Of a stretch of DNA of 24,386 nt, positions 1 to 6,869 are shown piece after piece; position 1 is the stretch's first letter; every line of letters starts with the position of its first letter. Origin of the DNA: a virus; IMG/VR virus record IMGVR_UViG_3300001715_000010, positions 1 to 24,386 of that record, one strand, 5' to 3'. The notes beneath the pieces are model-generated. The model had not been told where the DNA came from and made no database searches. It saw only the letters and a program-made list of their open reading frames with translations. Made by a program: the position numbers and the translations under genes.

Positions 1-125
1 CGTCTCGACCCCGAACCGACGCAACGCAACAGCCAGTGGGCGCGTGATGGCGAGATCCAGCGTATTGGCCTGTCGCCCTACGCCGGCTGGGAGATTATCG
101 GCGAGACGCGCGCCAACGACTGGGA
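1..125 (+). repeat. 125-bp direct repeat, copy 1
   Basis: Bases 1-125 match 397-521 with only two mismatches (98 T/C and 120 C/T). The offset is 396 bases, which is 132 codons, so both copies are in frame. The copy may extend to the left beyond the window. Confidence 0.95.
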
Positions 126-753
126 CCGGCAGCAGACCGACATCAGTGCAACGGTCAGTGAGCAGGCCGTCGTCATCGATCCGCGCCGCACCGGTGCAGC
201 GCACCGCGACGGCGCATTTGTGCGCGGCGAGGGCCTGCCCAGCGCCTACGACGATGGGACGCTGAGCGTGCACCCCCGCCTGGCCGACACGATCGCCGTC
301 GAGGAGCAGCACCACACCACGGTCGAGCCCTGCTTCACTGATATGCGCCCCGCCGGCCGCCGGCGTGATGGCAGCCTCTCCCGCGATAACGCCATTCGTC
401 TCGACCCCGAACCGACGCAACGCAACAGCCAGTGGGCGCGTGATGGCGAGATCCAGCGTATTGGCCTGTCGCCCTACGCCGGCTGGGAGATTACCGGCGA
501 GACGCGCGCCAACGATTGGGAGGGCTTCGGTATCACTGCCAACAGCCAGGTCGCCGAACGTGCCGAAGCCCGTCGACCAACCCGCAATGGCCTGCCGCGC
601 CGCGACGGCGCCCAGTCGCGCGGCGCTTCCATGCCCAGCGCCTTCGACGCTGCGACGCTGCAGATTCGCATCCGGCAGCGGCGCAATGCCCGCATCGCCA
701 GGAATGGCTCTATTCGCCACGTCGCTGTCGCGGCGAGCACATTAACCCTGTGA
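1..753 (+). CDS. Phage tail-associated protein with tandem modules, C-terminal part (5' end outside window)
   Basis: The frame is open from base 1 to the TGA at 751-753, so about 250 residues of a longer protein are visible. I do not recognise a named family. Two copies of a roughly 132-residue module are seen: the first 125 bases recur at 397-521 with two mismatches. The second halves of the modules match more loosely, sharing an RDGA-x2-RG-x3-PSA[YF]D-like segment. The protein is rich in Arg, Asp and Gly, with recurring RDG/RNG turns and no membrane segment. By position, directly before the tail-fibre genes of a P2-like prophage, it could be the extended C-terminus of the gpI baseplate protein or a separate fibre-associated protein; that is inference. 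The next gene starts 8 bases after its stop, so they are co-transcribed. Confidence 0.7.
   Translation, partial: RLDPEPTQRNSQWARDGEIQRIGLSPYAGWEIIGETRANDWDRQQTDISATVSEQAVVIDPRRTGAAHRDGAFVRGEGLPSAYDDGTLSVHPRLADTIAVEEQHHTTVEPCFTDMRPAGRRRDGSLSRDNAIRLDPEPTQRNSQWARDGEIQRIGLSPYAGWEITGETRANDWEGFGITANSQVAERAEARRPTRNGLPRRDGAQSRGASMPSAFDAATLQIRIRQRRNARIARNGSIRHVAVAASTLTL
397..521 (+). repeat. 125-bp direct repeat, copy 2
   Basis: Second copy of the repeat that begins at base 1. Similarity drops sharply after 521, although the protein sequence downstream is still weakly related to that after copy 1. The near identity of this block beside a diverged block suggests recent exchange between modules or selection on this segment. 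Confidence 0.95.
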
Positions 754-761
754 GGAAACGC

Positions 762-1199
762 ATGAACATCACCGAGCTGCAGTCCGTGAAAGGTGTTCTC
801 GAAATCGAGGTGAGGCGACGCGACCAGGTCATCGAGACCTGGCGCGACGCCAACCTGATCGTCAGCGGCGCCCGCGATATTCAGGCGCGCCTGATCGCCG
901 GCGACGGCGCGGGACGCCACATCAAGCGCATCGCCTTCGGCACCGGCGCGAGCCCGGCCAGCCCCGACGACACCGCGCTGACCAGCGCCTACGTGCGTGA
1001 CCTGACCGGCCATGACTACCCCGAGACCGGCCAGGTGCGCTTCTCATTCGACCTGGCCAACAGCGAGGCCAATGGCAAGGCGATCCGCGAGTTCGGCCTG
1101 ATCACCGCCGACGGCACGCTGTTCTCGCGCAAGGTTCGCGGCGTCATCGAGAAAAACGACGACATCAGCCTGTCCGGCACCTGGACGATCATCTACTAA
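762..1199 (+). CDS. Phage tail fibre-associated protein
   Basis: A 145-residue protein. I chose the ATG at 762 because it follows the previous stop by 8 bases and has a GAGGAAA ribosome-binding site; the frame stays open further upstream, but that part only overlaps the preceding gene. The C-terminal pattern of an 'EFGLI.ADGTLFSRK' segment, then a 'GVIEKNDD' segment, and a final 'SGTWTI' strand is common in small tail proteins upstream of the fibre gene in P2-like and Mu-like phages (family knowledge from memory). No signal peptide or membrane helix is seen. It probably belongs to the baseplate-fibre junction in the virion. The exact role is not known. Confidence 0.8.
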   Translation: MNITELQSVKGVLEIEVRRRDQVIETWRDANLIVSGARDIQARLIAGDGAGRHIKRIAFGTGASPASPDDTALTSAYVRDLTGHDYPETGQVRFSFDLANSEANGKAIREFGLITADGTLFSRKVRGVIEKNDDISLSGTWTIIY

Positions 1200-1211
1200 G
1201 GAGACCGCCCC

Positions 1212-2090
1212 ATGGCGACACTACCCGAATCGGAAAACTGGGAAGCCGGGGTCTATCAGTTCGAAACCACCGACCCCGTGCAGGGCGGCCCCGACGGCAT
1301 CGACAACCTGCCCAACAAGCAACTGGCCAACCGTACCGCCTATCTCAAGGCACACCTCGAGGATCTGCGCACCTCGGTCGAGGCCGTAGGAGTCGAAGGC
1401 CAGAACGCGCTATGGATTGCCGTCGAGCAGGCGCTGGCATTCGCCGGCCTGCTCGAGCAAGAACTGCAGCGCAATCAGACCGTGCGCCATCAGGAAGGCG
1501 TCATCACGCTGCAGAATCGCGGCATCATCCGTGGCTGCGGTCTGAGCGCATCCACCACTGCCAACCGCAACCTCAACATCGCCCCCGGCGCAGTATTCAT
1601 GCGCGGCCGCGAGTGGGGGAGCGGCGCCGAAGAGAATGCCGCATCCGTGCCCAGCAACTCGGGCGACGAGACCGGCAGCGCTCAGGCCTACCTGGTCGAG
1701 ATCGGCGGCACGCTGCGCTTGGCAGTCACCGGGCTCAACGAAGACGCGCCTACCGACGCGCTGGTGATCGCCACGCTGACCATCCCGGCCGGCAGCACCG
1801 GTTCGAGCGACCCCAACCTGGGCAACGTCAACGTCACCACCACCGCCCGTACCGAGCCCGACTGGCCCTGGGTGCAGTCCAGCCCGGTCTATGCCCAGCA
1901 GGATTTCGCCAACGTCATGGGCGGCAGCGACTATCACCTCGATTTCGACGTGATCGGCTATGACGGCGGCCAGCCGCCTACGTTGGTGGTCGCCGAAGAG
2001 GATCGTGCTGCCAACACCTTCCGCGCCTACCTCACGGGCACCGCCGACAACGTGCGCTGCCGCTACGTCGCGCACCTGATGAATCAGTAA
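1212..2090 (+). CDS. Phage tail fibre protein
   Basis: A 292-residue protein whose N-terminus (about residues 1-50) carries the motif D-PVQGGPDGIDN-x4-KQLANRT-x-YLK. That motif is typical of the virion-attachment end of tail fibre proteins in P2-like and Mu-like phages. The rest is a beta-rich shaft or head domain rich in Thr, Asn and Gly, with no trimeric collagen-like repeats. The ATG follows an AAGGAGA site. It lies in the position of P2 gene H but is much shorter than P2 gpH, so the receptor-binding role may have been taken over by the DGR-diversified protein two genes downstream. That division of labour is inference. Confidence 0.85.
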   Translation: MATLPESENWEAGVYQFETTDPVQGGPDGIDNLPNKQLANRTAYLKAHLEDLRTSVEAVGVEGQNALWIAVEQALAFAGLLEQELQRNQTVRHQEGVITLQNRGIIRGCGLSASTTANRNLNIAPGAVFMRGREWGSGAEENAASVPSNSGDETGSAQAYLVEIGGTLRLAVTGLNEDAPTDALVIATLTIPAGSTGSSDPNLGNVNVTTTARTEPDWPWVQSSPVYAQQDFANVMGGSDYHLDFDVIGYDGGQPPTLVVAEEDRAANTFRAYLTGTADNVRCRYVAHLMNQ

Positions 2091-2119
2091 CACAGAATCA
2101 GCAACCCAAGGAGATCGCC

Positions 2120-2437
2120 ATGCAAGTTCGCACCGTAGGCCCCGGCCCGCACCCTGATTTCGGCATCAGTGCCGGCATCGTCACCGTCGCCGGCGTCACG
2201 ATCGACACCGCCGCGCGTCAGGCCGACGCCCAGCAGGTCATCGATATTCGCACCGCCGCCGGCATCGCCCAGGAGGGCGGCAGCGGTTATCAGCTCGCCA
2301 GCATCCAGATCCCCCCGCGCCGCTACGTCGTCACCGAAGATGCTGCCGCTGACGAGGAGGAGGCGGACGGCGGCAGCCGCGAGGCCACGCCGCTCGACAC
2401 CCAGCAAGTCAAAGTCACCATCTGGTCCGCCGTTTAA
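2120..2437 (+). CDS. Small phage tail protein, function unknown
   Basis: A 105-residue protein with a strong AAGGAGA site before the ATG. It has no recognised domain. It is Ala/Gly/Asp-rich with a highly acidic stretch around residues 73-92 (DAAADEEEADGG-like) and ends in a predicted beta strand (VKVTIWSAV). It sits between the fibre gene and the DGR target, 29 bases after the former and 12 bases before the latter, so all are probably translated from one late mRNA. A linker between the fibre and the variable protein, or a fibre-assembly chaperone, would suit this position, but nothing in the sequence proves either. Confidence 0.75.
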   Translation: MQVRTVGPGPHPDFGISAGIVTVAGVTIDTAARQADAQQVIDIRTAAGIAQEGGSGYQLASIQIPPRRYVVTEDAAADEEEADGGSREATPLDTQQVKVTIWSAV

Positions 2438-2449
2438 GGAGCCGCCGAC

Positions 2450-3454
2450 ATGTCAGTCATCATCGCCTCACCCGATACCCTGCGCACCCAGGTCGAGGCC
2501 GCCACCGGCGGCAAGGTCACCGTGCTCTACGACGACAAGGGCTTTCCCAGCTTGATGCACGTCGTTCCCAAGTTCCGCTATGAGGATCTCGGCCTCGACG
2601 CTACCTTCGGCACCGGTGTGGCCACTGCCTTCATAAAAGGCAATACCGAGCTGCCCGAGATCTTCATCGGCCAGTACCAGGCTCAGGTATATGAAGGTCG
2701 CGCGGTCAGCATGCCCGGCCGCGACCCGCGCACCTCTATCAACTATGACGACGCCCGCGACGCCTGCACCGCCAAGGGCGCCGGCTGGCACTTGATGACC
2801 ATGCACGAATGGGCGGCCGTCGCGCTGTGGTGCCACGCCAGCGGCTTCATCCCGCGCGGCAATACCGATTACGGCCGCGCCCACGACGCCCATCACGAAT
2901 TGGGCCGCCGCCAGGATGGTGGTACCGCCGGCAACGGCGAAGGCGCGGCACGCATCCTCACTGGATCCGGGCCGGCCTCCTGGCGCCACGACAACGCCAT
3001 GGGCGGCATCGCCGACCTGGTCGGCAACGTCTGGGAATGGCAGCACGGCTTCAAGCTCGTCGATGGACAGATCCATCTGATCGAGGACAACAGCTTCGAT
3101 CTGCCGGAAGCCGACTGGACCGCGCTGAGCCATTACCTCAGCAATGAAGATGGCGCGCCCACGCTGAAGAACAGCGACCCGGTGGTCGAAGACAGCAGCA
3201 TTAGCGTCGATTGGAATGCTACGGCCAAGGCGGCCGGGTATAGCGAGTCCGAGCTGCTGCAGCGGCTGCTGGTCAGCCCGGCTGACGTGGCCATGCAGGG
3301 CCGTCTATACGTCAACACCGCCGGCGAGCGGATCCCGTATCGCGGCGGCTACTGGAACAACGCTGGCGGTGCCGGCCTGGCTGCTCTGCTTCTGTACAAC
3401 TCGCGTTCGGACACGAACAGCGGTCGGGGGTTCCGCCCCGCTTTTGCACTCTGA
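2450..3454 (+). CDS. DGR target: variable receptor-binding protein with FGE/C-type-lectin fold
   Basis: A 334-residue protein. Residues about 75-334 carry the hallmarks of the formylglycine-generating-enzyme/sulfatase-modifying fold (a C-type lectin variant) used by many DGR targets: a 'YDDARDAC' segment, 'GWHLMT..EW' (112-121), and 'DLVGNVWEWQ' (189-198). The C-terminus (RGG-x-WNN ... NSGRGFRPAF) is the ligand-binding loop and is encoded by the variable repeat at 3327-3446. Residues that differ from the template are Y301, G307, L314, Y316, D321 and G325; the template encodes Asn at all six. FGE catalytic activity is not expected; this fold serves here as a scaffold for variable binding. By position it is displayed on the tail fibre or tip and binds the host receptor. 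ATG follows AAGGAG. Confidence 0.93.
   Translation: MSVIIASPDTLRTQVEAATGGKVTVLYDDKGFPSLMHVVPKFRYEDLGLDATFGTGVATAFIKGNTELPEIFIGQYQAQVYEGRAVSMPGRDPRTSINYDDARDACTAKGAGWHLMTMHEWAAVALWCHASGFIPRGNTDYGRAHDAHHELGRRQDGGTAGNGEGAARILTGSGPASWRHDNAMGGIADLVGNVWEWQHGFKLVDGQIHLIEDNSFDLPEADWTALSHYLSNEDGAPTLKNSDPVVEDSSISVDWNATAKAAGYSESELLQRLLVSPADVAMQGRLYVNTAGERIPYRGGYWNNAGGAGLAALLLYNSRSDTNSGRGFRPAFAL
3327..3446 (+). repeat. DGR variable repeat (VR)
   Basis: This 120-bp segment at the 3' end of the target gene aligns without gaps to the template repeat 856 bases downstream. Ten positions differ. Nine are at template adenines: A to T at 4206, 4246 and 4251; A to G at 4224, 4225, 4266, 4278 and 4279; A to C at 4245. 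The tenth is T3443 against template C4299, inside the GC-rich 3' end that acts as the initiation-of-mutagenic-homing (IMH) segment in known DGRs (about 3425-3446). The substitutions hit six codons, all Asn codons in the template. Confidence 0.97.
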
Positions 3455-3476
3455 AATCTGACACCTGACCTCTGGA

Positions 3477-3498
3477 AGACCCCGCGATAGCGGGGTCT
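3477..3498 (+). other. Hairpin/cruciform downstream of VR
   Basis: A perfect 9-bp inverted repeat (AGACCCCGC / GCGGGGTCT) closes a GATA tetraloop and lies 30 bases after the VR end and 22 bases after the target gene stop. Bordetella phage and other DGRs have a short GC-rich stem with a 4-base loop just after the IMH segment that helps direct homing to the VR. Stem length and loop fit that class. No T-run follows, so it is unlikely to be an efficient intrinsic terminator. Confidence 0.8.
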
Positions 3499-3513
3499 AT
3501 AGGAAATGACGCC

Positions 3514-3816
3514 ATGAACCGAACGCATCTCGAGCACGCCCTGATCGCACTGGGCGTGCAGCTGATTCTCTGGCCGATGCTGGGGATCGTCGCCACCGGC
3601 ATCGTCGCCTGCGCCGTGTTTTTCGGCCGCGAGGTCGCCCAGCACGAGTACAAGCTCGGCATGGATCGCGGCTGGGTCTGGGGCGAAACACTGCCAGTCA
3701 AATGGTGGGAGGGAATCGCGAAAGGCTGGTCGCGGGATTCCGTCCTCGATGTCGTCACCCCGGCGCTGCTCTGCGCACTACTGGCCGTGGTGATCACGGC
3801 GCTGGGCGTAGCCTGA
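3514..3816 (+). CDS. Small two-helix membrane protein inside the DGR cassette
   Basis: A 100-residue protein with two hydrophobic segments, about residues 9-37 and 79-98. The loop between them holds a 'GREVAQHEYKLG' motif and several Trp residues. Similar small membrane proteins occur in tail/lysis regions of phages in my recollection, but I cannot name a family. It begins 15 bases after the VR hairpin with an AGGAAA site, and its TGA overlaps the ATG of the Avd gene by one base, so the two are translationally coupled. A holin-like role or a DGR accessory role are both possible and both unproven. Confidence 0.7.
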   Translation: MNRTHLEHALIALGVQLILWPMLGIVATGIVACAVFFGREVAQHEYKLGMDRGWVWGETLPVKWWEGIAKGWSRDSVLDVVTPALLCALLAVVITALGVA

Positions 3817-4157
3817 TGGCGGACGATTTGAAGATCCGTCGCCGTACCGAAGACATGATCGCCTATGCCTACGTGGCGGTGCGCCAGTTTCCCAAGGCCG
3901 AGCGACACGTGCTGAGCGCCGAAGTGCGCGAGAGCTGCTGGCGTCTGCTGCGCCTGATCGTGGTGTGCAACAAGCGTTACCACAAAAAGACCACGCTGCA
4001 GGATCTCGACGCCGAACTCGACCTGCTGCGCTCCCTGGTTCGCATGTCGCATGAACTGGGCTTTCTCGCCTTCGCCAAGTACGAAACCTGGTCACGCCAA
4101 ATCGACGAGATCGGACGCATGACCGGCGGCTGGATCAAGGCCATGAGCATGAAGTGA
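3816..4157 (+). CDS. avd: DGR accessory protein, Avd family
   Basis: A 113-residue, basic, all-helical protein, matching the size and position of the accessory variability determinant of DGRs. In the Bordetella phage, Avd forms a pentameric barrel of four-helix bundles that binds the reverse transcriptase and the template RNA. The visible signature is an N-terminal helix with a 'R.TEDMIAYAY' segment, the 'PKAERHVLSAEVRES' segment, and a 'LDLLRSLVRMSHELGFL' helix, as in bAvd proteins. The frame is open upstream of 3816, but the ATG at 3816 gives the family's normal N-terminus and overlaps the upstream stop. The template repeat begins 26 bases after its stop, which is the usual order avd-TR-RT. 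Confidence 0.92.
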   Translation: MADDLKIRRRTEDMIAYAYVAVRQFPKAERHVLSAEVRESCWRLLRLIVVCNKRYHKKTTLQDLDAELDLLRSLVRMSHELGFLAFAKYETWSRQIDEIGRMTGGWIKAMSMK

Positions 4158-4182
4158 CACGTAGTAGGGGCTGGGAGTTGAA

Positions 4183-4302
4183 AGCGGATCCCGTATCGCG
4201 GCGGCAACTGGAACAACGCTGGCAATGCCGGCCTGGCTGCTCTGAATCTGAACAACTCGCGTTCGAACACGAACAGCAATCGGGGGTTCCGCCCCGCTCT
4301 TG
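4183..4302 (+). repeat. DGR template repeat (TR)
   Basis: A 120-bp non-coding copy of the VR. It holds 25 adenines, 20 of them in ten Asn codons (AAC/AAT) when read in the target frame, a composition that lets adenine mutagenesis reach many amino acids while avoiding stop codons. It is expected to be transcribed into the template RNA that the reverse transcriptase copies with errors at adenines. The template-encoded residues at the six changed codons are all Asn. Both directions of transfer are possible in principle, but the adenine pattern fixes this copy as the donor. Confidence 0.97.
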
Positions 4303-4458
4303 AGATGAACCGGCCCGAAGCCGGGCGCTTACGGGCGCTCGGACAGCGCCATTCAAAAGGACTGCCAGCCCTCGGCACTTGCCGAAAAACGCCATCGGCG
4401 CGGTGATGAGTATTTAGGAAAGTCGCCGCGCCCACTCCTACCGACGTCAGGGATTCCG
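4303..4458 (+). ncRNA. TR-RT spacer, probable structured part of the DGR template RNA
   Basis: These 156 bases between the template and the reverse transcriptase start hold no gene. Self-complementary blocks are seen, such as GGCGCT / AGCGCC around 4334-4350 and a GGCCCG-AAG-CCGGGC-like stem around 4312-4325. In the Bordetella DGR the spacer RNA directly 3' of the template primes cDNA synthesis and binds Avd and the polymerase. The same role here is inference from position and fold potential. Confidence 0.55.
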
Positions 4459-5524
4459 ATGAAGCGGCATTTTGACCTGTTCGAGCAATTCACTACCTTC
4501 GAATCACTCCACCGCGCTCACCTGCTTGCACGCCGCGGCAAGCGCGACCGCGCGGAGGTACTGCGTTTCACCCAGCACCTGGAAGAAAACCTGCTCATGC
4601 TGCAGCGCGAGCTGCTCGAAGGCACCTATCGCACCGGCGACTATCGCTATTTCAAGGTCTACGAGCCCAAGGAGCGCGTTGTCGCGTCGCTGCCGTATCG
4701 TGACCGCGTGGTGCAGCACGCCCTGATCAGCGCCGTCGAGCCGCTGTTCGAGCGTACCTTCCACCATGACAGCTACGCCTGCCGCCCCGGCAAGGGCATG
4801 CACGCCGGCGCCGACCGCGCCCAGCAGTTTCTGCGCCAGGTCGAGCGCAGCCACGGCCAGGTGTACGTGCTCAAGGCGGACATCAGCAAGTATTTCAATT
4901 CCATCGATCACGGCGTGCTCAAACGCCTGTTGCGCCGGCGGATCGGCTGCGAGCGAACGCTCGCCGTGCTCGAAGGGATCATCGACTCGAACGCCGTTAT
5001 TGGCGACCTGACCCCCAAGGGCCTGCCGATCGGCAACCTGACCAGCCAGCTCGCCGCCAATATCTACCTGCACGAGCTCGACGACTTCGTGAAGCACGGC
5101 CTGCGCGAACGCCGCTACCTGCGCTACATGGACGATTTCTGTGTCGTTCATCACGACAAGGCCCAGCTGCACCGGCTGCGCCATGACGTCGAGGCCTTTC
5201 TGTGGGATCAGCTGCGCCTGACCACCAACCACAAGACCCAGGTCTTCCCGATTAGCAGCCACCGGGGGGCGCGGCCTCGACTTCCTCGGCTACAAGATCT
5301 GGCCGCACCGCCGCCGGGTCCGCAAAGACTGCGTGCTGCGCATGCGCAAAAAGATGAAGCGCCTGCAGCGCCACTACGCCGAGGGTCGCATCGAGCTCGA
5401 CGAGGTGCGCCCCGTCGTCGCCAGCTGGGTCGGCCACGTCTCACACGCCGACAGCGAGCGCCTGCGCGAAGAGTTGCTCAGCCGGTATAGGTTCAGTCGC
5501 GTGGGAGGCGCGGGAGACCAATAG
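4459..5524 (+). CDS. DGR reverse transcriptase, interrupted by a +1 frameshift in a G6 run
   Basis: DGR-class reverse transcriptase. Visible motifs: catalytic Asp in KADISKYF (D141), the DGR-diagnostic IGNLTSQ (191-197, where group II intron enzymes have a QG-type motif), and the active-site YMDD (223-226). The ATG at 4459 has a CAGGGA site. As written, the frame continues past residue 270 into unrelated Arg/Pro/Ala-rich sequence and stops at 5490. The true C-terminus lies in the +1 frame: a GLDFLGYKIW thumb motif (5273-5302), then a basic helix, and 'SWVGHVSHADS' up to the stop at 5522-5524. Removing one G from the run at 5264-5269 restores a 354-residue protein, a normal length for the family. 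Whether the shift is real, programmed, or a sequencing error cannot be told here. Confidence 0.92.
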
Positions 5525-5536
5525 ACAGCGCTCGCC

Positions 5537-5563
5537 AAAGCCCGCCAAGCGCGGGCTTTTCTG
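5537..5563 (+). terminator. Rho-independent terminator after the DGR
   Basis: AAAGCCCGC pairs with GCGGGCTTT around a 5-base loop, followed by T residues (to 5560) and a pyrimidine-rich tract. It lies 13 bases after the reverse transcriptase stop and would end the fibre-DGR transcript before the sheath operon. Confidence 0.85.
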
Positions 5564-5568
5564 TCTCT

Positions 5569-5595
5569 GCGTTGTAGATCGAGAATCTACAACGC
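5569..5595. promoter_or_regulatory. 27-bp dyad upstream of the sheath operon, candidate Ogr-type activator site
   Basis: A perfect 11-bp inverted repeat (GCGTTGTAGAT / ATCTACAACGC) around a 5-base centre. It contains TGT and ACA half sites 13 bases apart. P2 late promoters carry a TGT/ACA dyad bound by the Ogr/Delta zinc-finger activator upstream of the start site, and the F operon promoter lies exactly in front of the sheath gene. An Ogr-like gene is present at 17189. A hairpin role is the alternative. Confidence 0.5.
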
Positions 5596-5681
5596 CCGGT
5601 GCTAGAGCCTGAGCGCCGCGCGGGAAACCATGAGCCCCTGCATGCATTGCATATCCGCTTACCTGCGCAGGAGCCCGCCAC

Positions 5682-6854
5682 ATGGCGACCGATTACAACC
5701 ACGGCGTTCGCGTCGTCGAAATCAACGAAGGCACGCGGACCATCCGCGTCGTCTCGACTGCCGTCATCGGCTTGGTCGCGACTGCCGCCGATGCCGACGA
5801 GGCAACCTTTCCGCTCAATACCCCGGTGCTGATCTCGAACGGCACCGCCGCACTGGGTAAAGCCGGCACGTCTGGCACGCTAGCCCGCTCGCTCGATGCG
5901 ATCTTCGATCAGACAACCCCAGTCATGGTCGTGGTGCGTGTCGCCGAAGGCGAGACGGCCGACGAGACCAAGGCCAACGTCATCGGCGGCGTCGATGAGA
6001 ATGGTCGAAAGACCGGCATCCAAGCGCTGCTCGCCGCCCAAGCGCGGTTCGGCGTCAAACCGCGCATTCTCGGCGCGCCCGAGCTCGACGACGAAGACGT
6101 CGGCGCCGAGCTGATCAGCGTGGCGCAGAAGCTACGCGCCTTCGCCTACCTCTCCGCCTACGAGTGCAAGAACGTCGAAGAAGCGGTGATGTATCGCCAG
6201 ACCTACGGCGCCCGCGAAGCGATGGTGATCTGGCCGGAATTCACCGGATTCGATACCGCATCCGAAACCACGCGCAACCTCTCCGCCGTCGCCCGCGCGA
6301 TGGGCCTGCGCGCGAAAATTGACGAAGAGACCGGCTGGCACAAGACCCTTTCCAATGTCGCCGTCAACGGCGTGACGGGTATCAGCGCGGACGTCTACTG
6401 GGATCTCCAGGATCCGGACACCGATGCCGGCGTACTCAACGCCGCCGACGTCACCACGTTGATCAACCGCGACGGCTTCCGCTTCTGGGGCTCACGTACC
6501 TGCACCGATGATCCGCTGTTCGCGTTCGAGTCATACACCCGCACCGCGCAGGTGCTCGCTGACACGATGGCAGAGGCGCATCTCTGGGCGGTCGACAAGC
6601 CCATGAGCCCCAGCCTCGCGCGGGACATCATCGAAGGCATCAACCGCAAGTTCCGCGAACTGACGCGCCAGGGTTACCTCCTCGGTGGCAATGCCTGGTT
6701 CGACGCCGAAGTGAACACGGTCGACGTTCTCAAGAGCGGCAAGCTCTACATCGACTACGACTACACCCCGGTTCCCCCGCTCGAAAACCTCATGCTGCAG
6801 CAACGCATCGTCGATCAGTACCTGGTCGATTTCGCGTCGCGCGTCGCCGCCTGA
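5682..6854 (+). CDS. FI: Contractile tail sheath protein (P2 gpFI-like)
   Basis: A 390-residue sheath protein, close to the 396 residues of P2 FI. The N-terminus ([11 protein letters not shown], then '[11 protein letters not shown]' and 'TPVLISN') is the classic start of Myoviridae sheath subunits. The C-terminus has the '[21 protein letters not shown]' type segment used in the P2 subgroup to join adjacent subunits. It polymerises around the tail tube and contracts on host binding. The ATG follows a CAGGAG site. First gene of the F operon: sheath, tube, chaperones, tape measure, U, D. Confidence 0.96.
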   Translation: MATDYNHGVRVVEINEGTRTIRVVSTAVIGLVATAADADEATFPLNTPVLISNGTAALGKAGTSGTLARSLDAIFDQTTPVMVVVRVAEGETADETKANVIGGVDENGRKTGIQALLAAQARFGVKPRILGAPELDDEDVGAELISVAQKLRAFAYLSAYECKNVEEAVMYRQTYGAREAMVIWPEFTGFDTASETTRNLSAVARAMGLRAKIDEETGWHKTLSNVAVNGVTGISADVYWDLQDPDTDAGVLNAADVTTLINRDGFRFWGSRTCTDDPLFAFESYTRTAQVLADTMAEAHLWAVDKPMSPSLARDIIEGINRKFRELTRQGYLLGGNAWFDAEVNTVDVLKSGKLYIDYDYTPVPPLENLMLQQRIVDQYLVDFASRVAA

Positions 6855-6869
6855 TAGGAGATATACCGA

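Noticed and set aside
474-2093. Large minus-strand frames opposite the tail-fibre genes
   Set aside because: Shadow frames of plus-strand tail genes, typical of GC-rich DNA; no starts or motifs.
2450-3454. An enzyme that generates formylglycine
   Set aside because: Only the fold signature is present; the C-terminus is hypervariable and the context is a phage tail, so a binding protein is more likely.
3312-4435. Long minus-strand frames over the VR and TR with similar protein stretches
   Set aside because: Their similarity to each other only reflects the VR/TR repeat, and they have no ribosome-binding sites or family features.
4459-5524. Group II intron or retron as the source of the reverse transcriptase
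   Set aside because: The IGxxxSQ motif, the avd gene and the VR/TR pair mark a DGR; no intron domain or maturase/HNH region follows.
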